Shown: piece by piece, positions 43,946-53,629 of the stretch
How positions within the stretch are numbered: the stretch's first letter is position 1
How the letters are laid out: each line of letters begins with the position of its first letter
Origin: Niabella agricola
Lineage (GTDB): Bacteria; Bacteroidota; Bacteroidia; Chitinophagales; Chitinophagaceae
Assembly (NCBI RefSeq): GCF_021538615.1
Contig: NZ_JAJHIZ010000003.1
Coordinates: 1,426,001 to 1,490,000 of the forward strand
Reading direction: 5' to 3'
DNA: 64,000 nt
The notes under the pieces: model-generated
Seen by the model: the letters and a program-made list of their open reading frames with translations, nothing else
Databases searched by the model: none
Told to the model about the DNA's origin: nothing
Position numbers and translations under genes: made by a program

Positions 43946-46120
43946 ATGATTTTTTCGGTAAGAAGAACCTTCCTGGTCCTCGTTATTTTTATTTGCTATA
44001 CCGGCAGCGCCATTGCACAAAAACTTCAATGGACCCCGGATGGCAACAGCTTTTACAGCTTTTCCGAGAAAGGTATTGCAGCCATTGATCCGGTTGCGCC
44101 CGGCAACAACAAAGTGTTCATGACGGAGCAGGAGCTTACTCCCGAAGGAGCAACCAGGGCGCTCACCGTACAGAGCTTTACCATTGCTCCTGACGGCAAC
44201 CGGATCCTCCTGTTTGCCAATACCCGGCGCGTATGGCGCGAAAATACCCGGGGCGATTACTGGGTATTTGACCGCAGCACCAAAAAACTGACGCAGTTGG
44301 GAAAAGGACTTCCCGAATCCTCGCTGATGTTTGCCAAATTTTCACCAGACGGTAAAAAAGTGGCCTATGTGTCGAAACACAATATCTATATAGAAAACCT
44401 GGCAGACCATCAACAAACGCCGGTTACCACCGATGGAACCGACCGGCTGATCAACGGCACCTTCGATTGGGCTTATGAAGAAGAATTTGGCTGCCAGGAC
44501 GGGTTCCGCTGGTCGCCGGATGGCTCCCGCATCGCCTACTGGAAGCTGGATGCAAGAAGCATCCGGAATTTCCTCATGATCAATAACACCGATTCGCTTT
44601 ACCCGTTTACCATACCGGTAGAATATCCGAAAGTGGGCCAGGATCCCAGTTCCTGTACGATCTGGTTTTATGATGTGGCTACCGGTAAAACACGGCATGC
44701 AGGCATCGAAGGCGATCCGGTACAGCATTATATTCCCCGGATGGAATGGACTCCTAAGGGGCAGTCGATCGTTGTGCAGCAGTTGAACCGCCAGCAGAAT
44801 GATAGCCGGATTTTCCTGGTGGATGCCGCTACCGCGCAGTCGAAACAGATCTACCAGGAAACCGATGCCGCCTGGATCGATATCAAAAGCCGGTGGAATG
44901 ATAATGACCCCGGTGGATGGGACTGGATCAACGACAACGGTGAATTTCTCTGGCTTTCTGAAAAGAACGGCTGGCGGCAGATCTACAAGCTGGATCTTAC
45001 CGGTAAAGAAACCCTTATTACAAAGGGCGATTATGACGTGATCCAGTTTTACCTGTATGATGCCCCTACACAGACCATCTATTTTGCAGCGTCTCCGGAT
45101 AATGCCACGCAAAACTACCTGTATAAAGTCCATATCGGTAACGGAAAAGCCAGCAGGGTAACGCCCAATAACCTGGGCGGCACTAATAAATACACCCTTT
45201 CACCCAATGGAAAGATTGCGATCCTAAACCATAGCAGCGCCACCGAACTGGCTAACGGAGCGGTGGTAAGCCTTCCGGATCACCGGGAGCTGGTGCCTGC
45301 CAAGCGGACCATGGCGGTGAATGCCGGCGATCCCAGGGCTGAATTCTTTAAGATCAAAACAGCGGATGGTGTGGAGCTGGATGGGTGGATGGTAAAACCC
45401 GTTCCCTTTGATCCCACCAAAAAATACCCGGTTGTATTTTATGTATACGGGGAGCCCGCATCCCAAACCGTGCTGGACAATTTCAACGCCGGAAGAAACT
45501 TCCTTTATAAAGGCAGTATGGCCAATGATGGCTATGTATATATTTCACTGGAAAACCGGGGCGCACCCGCACCAAAGGGCAGCCAGTGGCGTAAGGCCAT
45601 TTACCGGAATATTGGCCGCATCAATATCCGCGACCAGGCCATGGGGGCTAAAGAAATTTTGAAATGGAATTTTATCGACACCAGTCGTGTAGCCGTATGG
45701 GGCTGGAGTGGCGGCGGCTCTTCCACCCTCAACCTGATGTTCCAGTACCCGGAGATCTATAAAACCGGTATTGCCATTGCAGCCGTTACCAACCAGCTCC
45801 TGTATGATAATATTTACCAGGAACGGTATATGGGGGTGCCCGTTACCAGCAATGAAGATTTTGTAAAGGGCTCCCCCATCACCTACGCCAAAAACCTCAG
45901 GGGCAACCTGCTCTATATTCATGGCACCGGCGACGACAATGTGCATTACCAGAACGCAGAAATGCTGATCAACGAGCTTATCCGCCAGGGCAAACAGTTT
46001 CAACTGATGAGCTATCCCAACCGCACGCATTCCATTTCAGAAGGCGAGGGCACTCACGAACATCTGTCAACGCTTTATACCAATTATTTAAAAATGTATT
46101 GTCCGCCGGGGGGCAGGTAG
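43946..46120 (+). CDS. S9 family prolyl oligopeptidase, dipeptidyl-peptidase IV type
   Basis: 724 residues with a signal peptide (LVLVIFICYTGSAIAQ). The N-terminal beta-propeller of the DPPIV type (WTPDGNSFYSF, FDWAYEEEFGCQDGFRWSPD, which holds the Glu-Glu pair that binds the peptide N-terminus) is followed by an alpha/beta hydrolase. The catalytic residues are Ser in WGWSGGGSSTLNL, Asp in HGTGDDNVHYQN and His in YPNRTHSISEG. It should cleave dipeptides from peptide N-termini, preferably after Pro or Ala, in the periplasm. Apparently monocistronic. Confidence 0.94.
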   Translation: MIFSVRRTFLVLVIFICYTGSAIAQKLQWTPDGNSFYSFSEKGIAAIDPVAPGNNKVFMTEQELTPEGATRALTVQSFTIAPDGNRILLFANTRRVWRENTRGDYWVFDRSTKKLTQLGKGLPESSLMFAKFSPDGKKVAYVSKHNIYIENLADHQQTPVTTDGTDRLINGTFDWAYEEEFGCQDGFRWSPDGSRIAYWKLDARSIRNFLMINNTDSLYPFTIPVEYPKVGQDPSSCTIWFYDVATGKTRHAGIEGDPVQHYIPRMEWTPKGQSIVVQQLNRQQNDSRIFLVDAATAQSKQIYQETDAAWIDIKSRWNDNDPGGWDWINDNGEFLWLSEKNGWRQIYKLDLTGKETLITKGDYDVIQFYLYDAPTQTIYFAASPDNATQNYLYKVHIGNGKASRVTPNNLGGTNKYTLSPNGKIAILNHSSATELANGAVVSLPDHRELVPAKRTMAVNAGDPRAEFFKIKTADGVELDGWMVKPVPFDPTKKYPVVFYVYGEPASQTVLDNFNAGRNFLYKGSMANDGYVYISLENRGAPAPKGSQWRKAIYRNIGRINIRDQAMGAKEILKWNFIDTSRVAVWGWSGGGSSTLNLMFQYPEIYKTGIAIAAVTNQLLYDNIYQERYMGVPVTSNEDFVKGSPITYAKNLRGNLLYIHGTGDDNVHYQNAEMLINELIRQGKQFQLMSYPNRTHSISEGEGTHEHLSTLYTNYLKMYCPPGGR

Positions 46121-46127
46121 AAGTATA

Positions 46128-46162
46128 GAATATAAAATATCGAATGTTAAATGTAAAATGGG
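46128..46162. repeat. Heptad-periodic intergenic tract (copy 5)
   Basis: GAATATA, AAATATC, GAATGTT, AAATGTA and AAATGGG follow in 7-bp steps 7 bp after the peptidase stop. Confidence 0.5.
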
Positions 46163-46269
46163 GAAGTAATGATCCTGCTTTTGCAAAAGAAGCCAGCGGA
46201 ACAGGAACGGGCTACTGCTTTTACATTTAATACCAGCTGGCAGGCCCTGAAACACTGCTTGGATTGAAA

Positions 46270-46400
46270 CCGTCATTCCGACCGAGCGTAACGTCCGACC
46301 AATGGCGTTTAGCCGGGCGGGCAGTGGAGCGAGTGGAGAAATCTGTTAAATAAAAAAGAGATTGCTCGATTCCGTTACACTCCACTCGCAATGACGAACC
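46270..46400. repeat. Intergenic hairpin repeat (GTCATTCC...GCAATGAC type)
   Basis: GTCATTCCGACCGAGCG at the left end pairs imperfectly with CACTCGCAATGAC at the right end, and GTGGAGAAATCTG with AGATTGCTCGATTC inside. The same architecture is found at 60775-60930. This resembles the common Bacteroidota REP-like elements. The rest of the gap 46163-46600 holds no gene. Confidence 0.65.
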
Positions 46401-46802
46401 GTTTGGCTGTTCGTAACGCATATGCATTATCTGTAAAGCACCAATAGATCCGCTACAAAAATGAAAATGGGTTTTCTTTGAAAGAGCCCGCCCCAAACTA
46501 TAAAAATTCACTAAGCAAAGCCTCCTCTTTTTTACGTAGAACATTATTAAACTTTTACGCCTCAGAGGAGGAAAAGAAAGAAATCAGGATAATTACGATT
46601 AGGAGCCGACAAAAAAATACATAAAAGCAGAGATTTTTATCGATTGTATCTTACTGGCGGCTGTGGTGGCGGCAAAGTAATGGGGACCAAGATTCGGCAA
46701 TGCCTTTCGCAATGTAGCGATGTCTTTATTTGTAAAAGTCACGATTTGATCCGACAGTAAGGAATGATTTTTTAAATTTTCAAAAGGGTTAGGATTAAAA
46801 AT

Positions 46803-47563
46803 TTAAGCTGCCGATCCGATTTCATTGAGCATTTTTTGTTTTGCTAAGTTAAGGGAATCAGCAAAAGTTTGCATCGGCGTTTTGCCAAAACAATATCTGC
46901 CGCTGTGCGGACGCTCTTCGTTGTAATAAGCAATCCAATGATCCAGATCTGCCTGAAGCGATTCCAGATCCTGATAAATTTTCTTTCGGAATGTGACCGC
47001 GTAAAATTCGTCCTGAATCGTCCGGTGAAAGCGCTCGCAAATACCATTACTTTGCGGATGACGGACTTTGGTTTTACTGTGCTCAATACCCTCGATTTCT
47101 AAATAGAGCTCATATTCATGGTGTTCAAGCCGGCCATTAAACTCTGTGCCCCGGTCCGTAAGTACACGCAGCAGCGGGATTTCCTGCTGTTCAAAAAATG
47201 GGATTACCCGGTCATTAAGGATATCAGCAGATGTGATGGCATGTTTACTGGTATACAACTTTGCAAAGGCGACCCGGCTGTAAGTGTCGATAAAAGTCTG
47301 CTGGTAAATACGCCCAACACCTTTGATGGTTCCAACATAGTAGGTGTCCTGGGAGCCAAGATAACCCGGGTGCTCTGTCTCTATTTCGCCATGAGCTTCC
47401 TGCTTTTCCCGCTTACGTTCCATGGCCATCATCTGGGCTTCTGTTAACACCAGACCTTCCTGAGCCATCCGGGCTTCTAATGCCTTCAAGCGTTTTTCAA
47501 ACGTTTCTAAATCATGACGTTGCCACACACACCGAACACCTGCTGCTGAAATAAAAATCCCTT
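46803..47563 (-). pseudogene. IS481-type transposase, 5' end removed by IS3-type insertion
   Basis: The frame is open up to the IS3 terminus at 47564 ([20 protein letters not shown] reads through its edge). The N-terminal HTH region is missing; a GTG at 47526-47528 is the only available start. The remaining part is a full DDE integrase core: [58 protein letters not shown]. The 3' boundary may lie near 46600-46611 (TAGGAGCCGACA), but this is a guess. The product is unlikely to be functional. Confidence 0.85.
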
Positions 47564-47580
47564 TGTAAGTACCCCCTTTT

Positions 47581-48366
47581 TCAGACAGCTATAAGTTGAG
47601 TATTTTTCTTTTCACCAGCCAACTTTTTGTATTCAAGCGGTGTCAGGTTGTCCAGTGACTCGTGTGGTCTTTTGTGATTGTATTCTTCCATCCATTCCTG
47701 TGTTAGTACCCTTACCTGGTAGAGATCAAAAAACAAATATGCATCCAATACAGCTTCCCTGTAAAGTCGGTTAAATCGTTCAATGTAGCCGTTTTGCATA
47801 GGCCTTCCGGGTTGGATATACAGGATACTAATCCCTTGTCCCTTCGCCCACAGTTCAAAATCCTTTGAGGTAAACTCCGGACCATTATCCACTCTTACGG
47901 CCATGGGCTTACCATTGCTTTCGATAACCCTGTTGAGTGTCCTGATCACCCGCCTTGAAGATATTGAGGTATCCACTTCAATAGCCAATGCCTCCCGGCT
48001 GCAATCATCGATTACATTGAAGGTTCTGAACTTCCGGTTACCTGTCTTGCTATCGCTCATAAAATCCATACTCCATACTTTATTTACCGTTTCGGGTTGT
48101 TGCAGGGGATGTTTTATACGTGCCGGGAGCCTTCTTTTACCCTTGCGTTTTTTGTTAAGTTTTAACTGCTTATACACACGATAAACCTTTTTATGGTTCC
48201 AGTTTTTTCCTGAGCGCCGTAAATATGCAAAGAGCTTTCTGAAGCCATACGATGGATGGGCAAATGCCAACTCCTGCAAGGCTTCTATTACTGCTGAGTC
48301 GTCCTTGACTGACGAATAATAATATTGGGATCGTGGTAATGAGATTATCTTACAGGCCCGGCTCAC
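47581..48366 (-). CDS. IS3-family transposase OrfB (DDE catalytic subunit)
   Basis: 261 residues from a GTG ([18 protein letters not shown]), but the -1 frame is open further upstream (KRLGPATKRQLSKELVKERK), so the true product is an OrfAB fusion made by frameshifting on AAAAAAAG at 48428-48435. The catalytic residues are Asp in WSMDFMSD, Asp in [10 protein letters not shown] and Glu in [17 protein letters not shown]_21-like segment ([15 protein letters not shown]) precedes the integrase core. The sequence is intact, so the element could still be active. Confidence 0.93.
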   Translation of the reverse strand: MSRACKIISLPRSQYYYSSVKDDSAVIEALQELAFAHPSYGFRKLFAYLRRSGKNWNHKKVYRVYKQLKLNKKRKGKRRLPARIKHPLQQPETVNKVWSMDFMSDSKTGNRKFRTFNVIDDCSREALAIEVDTSISSRRVIRTLNRVIESNGKPMAVRVDNGPEFTSKDFELWAKGQGISILYIQPGRPMQNGYIERFNRLYREAVLDAYLFFDLYQVRVLTQEWMEEYNHKRPHESLDNLTPLEYKKLAGEKKNTQLIAV

Positions 48367-48398
48367 CGGTATCTTTCGCTCCTTTACAAGCTCCTTGC

Positions 48399-48689
48399 TT
48401 AATTGCCTTTTGGTGGCAGGGCCCAGCCTTTTTTTGAGAACAAATCCCTTAATATCTCGTTATCCATTGCCAGGTTCGCATACATGCGTTTTAATCGGGC
48501 ATTCTCTTCTTCCAACTCTTTCATGCGCTTCACATCTGAGGCTTCCATGCCGCCATACTTACTCTTCCAATTGTAGAAAGTGGCTTCGGATATGCCCAGC
48601 TCACGACAGAGTTCTTTGGTCGGTATACCGCCTTCCTGGCGCTTTAAGGCTGAAACAATCTGTGTCTCTGTGAATCTTGTCTTTTTCAT
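48399..48689 (-). CDS. IS3-family OrfA (HTH protein)
   Basis: 96 residues. KKTRFTETQIVSALKRQEGG and ELGISEATFYNWKSKYGGM form the HTH_Tnp_1 domain that binds the element ends, followed by a leucine-zipper-like coiled coil (MKELEEENARLKRMYANLAM) that mediates dimerisation. The A7 run inside the codons for SKKG near the 3' end is the frameshift site producing OrfAB. The start ATG is 66 bp inside the right inverted repeat. Confidence 0.93.
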   Translation of the reverse strand: MKKTRFTETQIVSALKRQEGGIPTKELCRELGISEATFYNWKSKYGGMEASDVKRMKELEEENARLKRMYANLAMDNEILRDLFSKKGWALPPKGN

Positions 48690-48756
48690 TTTTTACAGTT
48701 TAAATTTAGTAAATCTCTCTAATTTTAAACTGTCTGGTTTTTAGGGATACTTACAC

Positions 48757-48876
48757 CTGCATAAAGTCGATTCTGGAAATGTGGCCATAAGTATATTTAG
48801 TAACAAGGAGGCCGCAGAAAATGCCATTGACCTGATCCGGTATGAGATTAAAGGTGAAAACGGCAATGACATTTAG
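48757..48876 (+). pseudogene. 3' fragment of a plus-strand gene cut by the IS3-type element
   Basis: Directly outside the IS end, the plus strand is open for 39 codons, including HKVDSGNVAISIFSNKEAAE and NAIDLIRYEIKGENGNDI, then TAG. Composition and the orderly helix suggest a real C-terminus. The 5' part is gone. The family is not recognised. Confidence 0.45.
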
Positions 48877-48881
48877 TAACT

Positions 48882-49358
48882 TCAGATTTCTTTATCTAAG
48901 AAGCGCTCCATATCCGCTCTAAATCGTTCCTTGTCAAAATCATTAACTTTCTTTGGTAAAGCATCTAAATACGATAAAGATTTTAGGATCTCAGAAGCCA
49001 AAATTCGCTTGCTATCTCTAGCCACTGAACTTATAAATTTGCTATATAATTCGCCTTCAATTTTTATGCTGTAGTTAAAACATTTATTTATTTCATATTT
49101 TTCGCCTGTAAGTTTACTCGTCAATAATTTACGCTCCATATACTTAGGTTTAAAATCTGTATATAAATGTTCGTATCCTTTCGGCATATTTATAACATAA
49201 AGAATAATTTCATATTCAAGAATACTATTTCCGTAATCTTGTTTTTCTAAACTGGCATTTATACTATCCCTTAACTCGCTAACCACCTTTTCTGTATGCT
49301 TACGAGCAGTGTCGGAAATAGAAATATCGAAAAGTCTTAAACTAATATTAAACTTCAT
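48882..49358 (-). CDS. Immunity-protein candidate linked to the displaced toxin tip (Imm44-like)
   Basis: 158 residues from ATG at 49356-49358, which is 1 bp after the stop of the toxin-tip fragment; longer in-frame starts overlap that fragment. FNISLRLFDISISDTARKHT begins an alpha/beta protein with EIILYVINMPKGYEHLYTDF, KPKYMERKLLTSKL and a helical C-terminus (FDKERFRADMERFLDKE). The size, cytoplasmic character and position right behind a toxin domain are those of an Rhs immunity protein, and the MPKGYEHLY region recalls the Imm44 family (from memory, not checked). It is AT-rich compared with the flanking genes. Confidence 0.6.
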   Translation of the reverse strand: MKFNISLRLFDISISDTARKHTEKVVSELRDSINASLEKQDYGNSILEYEIILYVINMPKGYEHLYTDFKPKYMERKLLTSKLTGEKYEINKCFNYSIKIEGELYSKFISSVARDSKRILASEILKSLSYLDALPKKVNDFDKERFRADMERFLDKEI

Positions 49359-49359
49359 A

Positions 49360-49839
49360 TTATCTAAAAATTTTATTACCGGGTGGAAGATGTCCATTTT
49401 GTATAAAATAGCCATAGATAGCAACCTTTTCTGCAATTTTTATTTGGATTTGATTACCGTAAACCAAGGGGTTTGGAGTTACTCCTCCGGCTCCTATTCT
49501 TCCCAGTTCTGCAGCTGAATATCTATCACTTTTCGAGGAGGTCTCACCATATTTCCATACTGCGTCCTTATTCAGATGTGTTGTCGAATTAGCCTTATTC
49601 CCCCATGTCAAAACAGGATATTGACCCGAGACATTAGCAGTAAGCGAATACATATAACCTTGAGGACCTCCTGCACGCCTCATTATACCTTCCATTTCTT
49701 TTTCCATTTTAGCTATATAATACGCAGTACCTACAAATAAAGCGCCATGCACAACCCACTTCCATGGTAACAAATCAGAGGGTTTCGTTATTGCAAAGTC
49801 CCGATCTATCCCTATAGTGAAAATATCTTCACCATTTTT
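49360..49839 (-). pseudogene. Displaced Rhs C-terminal toxin tip without a start codon
   Basis: The frame is open from just after a TAA (49840-49842) but has no ATG; a TTG at 49771-49773 is the first start-like codon. It begins KNGEDIFTIGIDRD, just where an Rhs core would hand over to its variable tip (core ends in D-x-NG/DG). It goes on through a hydrophobic helix (WVVHGALFVGTAYYIA) and ends AIYGYFIQNGHLPPGNKIFR. Such orphan tips lie downstream of full Rhs genes and can be recombined onto them. The toxin activity is not recognised. Confidence 0.65.
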
Positions 49840-50006
49840 TTACTTCTGACGTTAACAAATCACTTTCCCAACTCAATTTAAAACAAACTCTCTTCTTCTG
49901 TCTAATGCCAAACTTTTTATCATATAGCATGCCCTAAATTTAGTACCGCCATGTCGCGATAACCTGTTAGGATTCGGTTTCACTCACACACTTTACTAGA
50001 TACTCA

Positions 50007-50297
50007 TCAAATAATCAACTTCTGATTCCTTTTCGCGTAATATTCCAATCCGGCCTCGTTTATACGGGTCAATTGGTGCAACTCGGTACCACACCAAGGG
50101 CAATACGCAATTGCTCTCTGTGCCATGATGCATTTGTTATCAGCGGCAAAATCCATACTCCTAAACTGCAGCAAAAAGCTATACAGGTCATTAGTATAAA
50201 GATCATCTTCATGTTTGAAGGGAATAACAGAAAATCCTTTTCGCCCTGCTTCAACAATATTTTCCGTGAGTATTGAACAGCAAAAATCAGCTTTCAT
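50007..50297 (-). CDS. Immunity-protein candidate for the Rhs toxin, CPWCG-containing
   Basis: 96 residues, starting 3 bp after the stop of the Rhs gene, the classical position of the cognate immunity gene. It starts MKADFCCSILTENIVEAG and contains a YCPWCGTELHQL zinc-knuckle half site near residue 66-77; two more Cys lie at positions 6-7, so a Cys4 site CC...CPWC is conceivable. Small CPWCG proteins of this kind occur beside Bacteroidota toxins. The family name is not certain. The stretch 49840-50006 upstream of the toxin tip holds only a 33-codon frame (49829-49930, MLYDKKFGIRQKKRV) without recognisable meaning. Confidence 0.6.
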   Translation of the reverse strand: MKADFCCSILTENIVEAGRKGFSVIPFKHEDDLYTNDLYSFLLQFRSMDFAADNKCIMAQRAIAYCPWCGTELHQLTRINEAGLEYYAKRNQKLII

Positions 50298-50300
50298 CTT

Positions 50301-53300
50301 TTATGGTTTAATTAAATACTTATTTAAAAAAGGAGCTAGCTCTGGCGAAAAACGCACTTCTTCATTTATGACTTTAGTCGCCTCGTCCAGATCTCTGAAG
50401 AGTTCAAGTTTCTGAGCATACTTCCACTTCAAAAACTGGGTCTTGGGGATATTAAATTCCCAAACCTTTCCAGATCTATTCAGGGCCTCTACAGCAGCTT
50501 TATCTAATCCTGTAGAAAGACTTCGTGTAGAAGACACTACTCCTCCACTTAGTTCACCTTTATGAAAAACCTGTACAATTTCATCACCAACTATAGCAGC
50601 TTTTTCAACAGATTGAGGCGACTTAAAAAGACCAACTATTGATTTGATGAGGCTGCCTATTTTTAAAGGGGAAGTACCAAGCAAACCAACTGCTGAATTA
50701 TGAATACCAAAAGTCGTAAGTCCCGGTGCGTCAGCTCCCTTTATTGTAACATCATTCTCAGTCACGATCTTATTGGTCGTAATTTCTGATGTTATATTAT
50801 TTGTTATAGATCCATCAGCATTGAGATTATATGAATCATATACTTTACCACTCTGTCTACCTACTGTTTCCAGGCTCAATTCCTGTCCCATATTCTCCGC
50901 CCCTTCAATTTCCCTACTCCCCTCCACCCACATGTAAGTCTCTTTCCCTTCTTTGTTCTTCGCCTTATACCAATTGTCAGCCTCCATTCCGTCCGGATCA
51001 ACAAATCTTATCGGATTATCAAAAGCATAATTATAAGGAGAGTGTCGTCGCATCTTCTCCGCCAGCGGGTCAATCACATGCCACCTACCAATTACCGGGT
51101 CATAGAACCTCGCGCCATAATCGTATTGTCCACCATCTGTACCGCCAAGCTCCTGTTGCTGCTCCTTTCCGTTGTATAAATACTTATTCGGCGTATTGGC
51201 AACACGACCTATGCTCATCCCAAACGGCATATAATCAGTTCGCTGATACACTGTTCCCGCCCCATTATGCACCACCCTTGTATTACCTAAATGATCTGTG
51301 AGGAAAAATTCATAGTTGTAGATTCCCCCACTATTACGCGCCAACCCTGAAGAGATATGTAAAAGATCTATATTGCCACCGGTATATTCGATCCCTTCAA
51401 CATACTGTCGTGTTTCACTCACTGTTTGTTTAGTAAGTTTCGCTCCACTGGCATCGTAGGTATAGGTAACCGTGCCCACCGGCGTACCCGTCACCTGCCT
51501 GGGCAAATTTAACTCATTATATTGAAAACCAAACATTCCATCGCTGGTCATACTGCCATTATTATTGTACTGGTAGTTCTTTACATAACCTCCATTCACG
51601 CTTTGCAGCTGGTTACCATTGTAGGTATAGGAAAGGGTTCCTAAGCCAGATGTAATAGCAGCCGCGCCTTGCCGGTACAAACTGGTAATATTTCCCATTT
51701 TGTCATAGCCCATCGTTTCATTGTTATTTTCATCGCTGATCCCGCTCAGTAAACGATTGGCCTTGTCATAGCTATAGTTATAATTATGGTTTTGCCCGTT
51801 AGTGCTCCATAATTGCTGTGCTATATTGCCATTAAACTGTGCGTTCTGGCTGGCGTCGTCATATTTCAATTCCTGGGTAAACAGAGCCGAGCTTTGTCGG
51901 GCCAACCACCCTCGGGCGTTGTATTGATAGTCTATATCCTGGCCGCCAACCGATTTGCGTTCCAGCTGCCCTACCGCATTGTAGGTATAATTGGTCGTTA
52001 CCGGCTGCTGACTATTGATGATTTCTTGCGTTTGCTTCAGCCGTCCTGCCTGGTCGTACTGGTTAGTTGTAGTTACCATAACAACAGGACTAGCCGTATT
52101 GTTATTATTGTAATGTTGGCGAACGATTGTCGTTAGCTCGCCTGCAAAGTTATAAGTACTGGTCGTAATATCCACACCATTGAGCTGGTGCTGTTTCACT
52201 ACCTTGCTCACCCTCGCTTTATCGTCGGTGTAGTAAGTGGCCGTATACAGATAGGTTGTAGTACCCAGGACATTCGTGGCCGTTACCGTAGGCAACCCCT
52301 TGGTCCGCTGACTTTCATTCTGTGTGCCGTTGGGTTGGGTAAAGAAGGTCGAAAAGGGATTGGTGGCTGAGAAAATGCTGTAATCATCATAATAGTTAAC
52401 CGTCAGCACCTTGGTTACCGTTGTTGGAATCGCAACATTTGAGTATCCCCATGGCTGTGTATTATCCCGCGCTTCTGTATGAACCGTTCTGCCATTGGCG
52501 TTTAGCTGCAGCGCAGCCCTCGAATCAGGATTAGCTGTCTCCCCCGTTATAACCACTCTGCCCAGGGCATCATATTTAATAAAGGCCCAAACACCACGAT
52601 CCCGCTGCGCAGCATCCTGCGTAAGCACCGGCCGGTCAGTAAGACTATACACCGTATATTCCCAGCCTTTCCCTGGTATTTTCTTTTCAACCAACCGGAG
52701 CCTTTCATCATAGTGATATGCATAGATATATTTTAAAAAGTCCTGGTCACTTTCCGTAAAACTTGTTATACTTTCCAATGCCGGCGGTATCACATAGGCC
52801 AGTTGGTTAAAATCATCATACACATATTGAGTAACCATATAGGACGGGGAACCTGTAGTTCCACCATCCTGTACCTTTTTACAAACCACTTGTCCTTCTT
52901 TATCTTTGTATTCCACCACCTCGTTTTGGTGCTCATCCAGGGTCACATTTTTATATAATTGACCCGCATCGTAATAGCCGGTGCTTACAGCTCCTGTATT
53001 TACCATTCCGTTATTCTGTATATCCCAAAGCCTTACATTATCACCGGGGCCATTGACTTCATACCTGGTTTGCACCGTATGCCCACTACCCAAGGCCCAG
53101 CTTTGACCCGGGGCCGCCACTTCCAATACCCGGCTCAATGGCGACGCTTCAAAAACTTTCTGTGAATATGGATTCGGAATAACCGGAATGGATGTTTGTG
53201 CCGTTCCATAAAACGAAGCTTGCTCTGTTAAGCCGCTACTCCGGTACGAACCACTTGTACCCGAAGCAGCATACGGAAGATAGCCTTTATCCTGGCGCCC

Positions 53301-53612
53301 AAAAGCATCATATGCTATAGGAGTAACAATGTCCTTAAAACCGGGAGCCGCTTGTACACTTATATTTTGCATTGGCCGGCCAAGCCCGTCAAAATACTGT
53401 ATTTCCGCACGAACATCCGCTGATGTAAGTGCATCCAGGTCACCCTGTGTTTTGACGTTGTCCTTTAAAATGGTACGAGTATAAACATAGTTCTGATTAC
53501 CCGAGGGCGTAACCTGCGATTTTGCCAACAAGGATGCAATTAACAAGAGTACTACGGATATGGTATATCTGCAAATTCTTGACAAAAGTATATTTTTAGT
53601 TAAAAGTTGCAT
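50301..53612 (-). CDS. Rhs-type polymorphic toxin with DUF6443 N-terminus and variable C-terminal tip
   Basis: 1103 residues. Signal peptide (VVLLLIASLLAKSQ), then DUF6443 (NYVYTRTILKDNVKTQGDLD, FDGLGRPMQNISVQAAPG), many YD repeats forming a shell, and the Rhs core YDYGARFYDPVIGRW, YNYAFDNPIRFVDPDGME (residues about 830-870). The tip, about 872-1103, includes VFHKGELSGG, SSTRSLSTG, KVWEFNIP, LFRDLDEATKVINEEVRF and LNKYLIKP. I do not recognise the toxin; the H..STRS..E spacing faintly recalls ADP-ribosyltransferases, which is weak. It follows the 1149-aa YD protein by 17 bp and precedes the immunity candidate by 3 bp. Confidence 0.9.
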   Translation of the reverse strand: MQLLTKNILLSRICRYTISVVLLLIASLLAKSQVTPSGNQNYVYTRTILKDNVKTQGDLDALTSADVRAEIQYFDGLGRPMQNISVQAAPGFKDIVTPIAYDAFGRQDKGYLPYAASGTSGSYRSSGLTEQASFYGTAQTSIPVIPNPYSQKVFEASPLSRVLEVAAPGQSWALGSGHTVQTRYEVNGPGDNVRLWDIQNNGMVNTGAVSTGYYDAGQLYKNVTLDEHQNEVVEYKDKEGQVVCKKVQDGGTTGSPSYMVTQYVYDDFNQLAYVIPPALESITSFTESDQDFLKYIYAYHYDERLRLVEKKIPGKGWEYTVYSLTDRPVLTQDAAQRDRGVWAFIKYDALGRVVITGETANPDSRAALQLNANGRTVHTEARDNTQPWGYSNVAIPTTVTKVLTVNYYDDYSIFSATNPFSTFFTQPNGTQNESQRTKGLPTVTATNVLGTTTYLYTATYYTDDKARVSKVVKQHQLNGVDITTSTYNFAGELTTIVRQHYNNNNTASPVVMVTTTNQYDQAGRLKQTQEIINSQQPVTTNYTYNAVGQLERKSVGGQDIDYQYNARGWLARQSSALFTQELKYDDASQNAQFNGNIAQQLWSTNGQNHNYNYSYDKANRLLSGISDENNNETMGYDKMGNITSLYRQGAAAITSGLGTLSYTYNGNQLQSVNGGYVKNYQYNNNGSMTSDGMFGFQYNELNLPRQVTGTPVGTVTYTYDASGAKLTKQTVSETRQYVEGIEYTGGNIDLLHISSGLARNSGGIYNYEFFLTDHLGNTRVVHNGAGTVYQRTDYMPFGMSIGRVANTPNKYLYNGKEQQQELGGTDGGQYDYGARFYDPVIGRWHVIDPLAEKMRRHSPYNYAFDNPIRFVDPDGMEADNWYKAKNKEGKETYMWVEGSREIEGAENMGQELSLETVGRQSGKVYDSYNLNADGSITNNITSEITTNKIVTENDVTIKGADAPGLTTFGIHNSAVGLLGTSPLKIGSLIKSIVGLFKSPQSVEKAAIVGDEIVQVFHKGELSGGVVSSTRSLSTGLDKAAVEALNRSGKVWEFNIPKTQFLKWKYAQKLELFRDLDEATKVINEEVRFSPELAPFLNKYLIKP

Positions 53613-53629
53613 AACAAAATTTTTTAGGT

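Larger units (their letters stand above)
47564..48755 (-). mobile_element. IS3-family insertion sequence, 1192 bp, apparently complete
   Basis: The ends are imperfect inverted repeats: TGTAAGTACCCCC at 47564 and, read inwards from 48755, TGTAAGTATCCCT; both are followed by CAGACAG about 19 bp in. It encodes orfA and orfB in the usual -1 frame relation with an A7G slippery run. The flanking triplets (CTT left, CCT right) do not match, so there is no target duplication, and the right flank does not contain the missing IS481 half. Confidence 0.88.
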
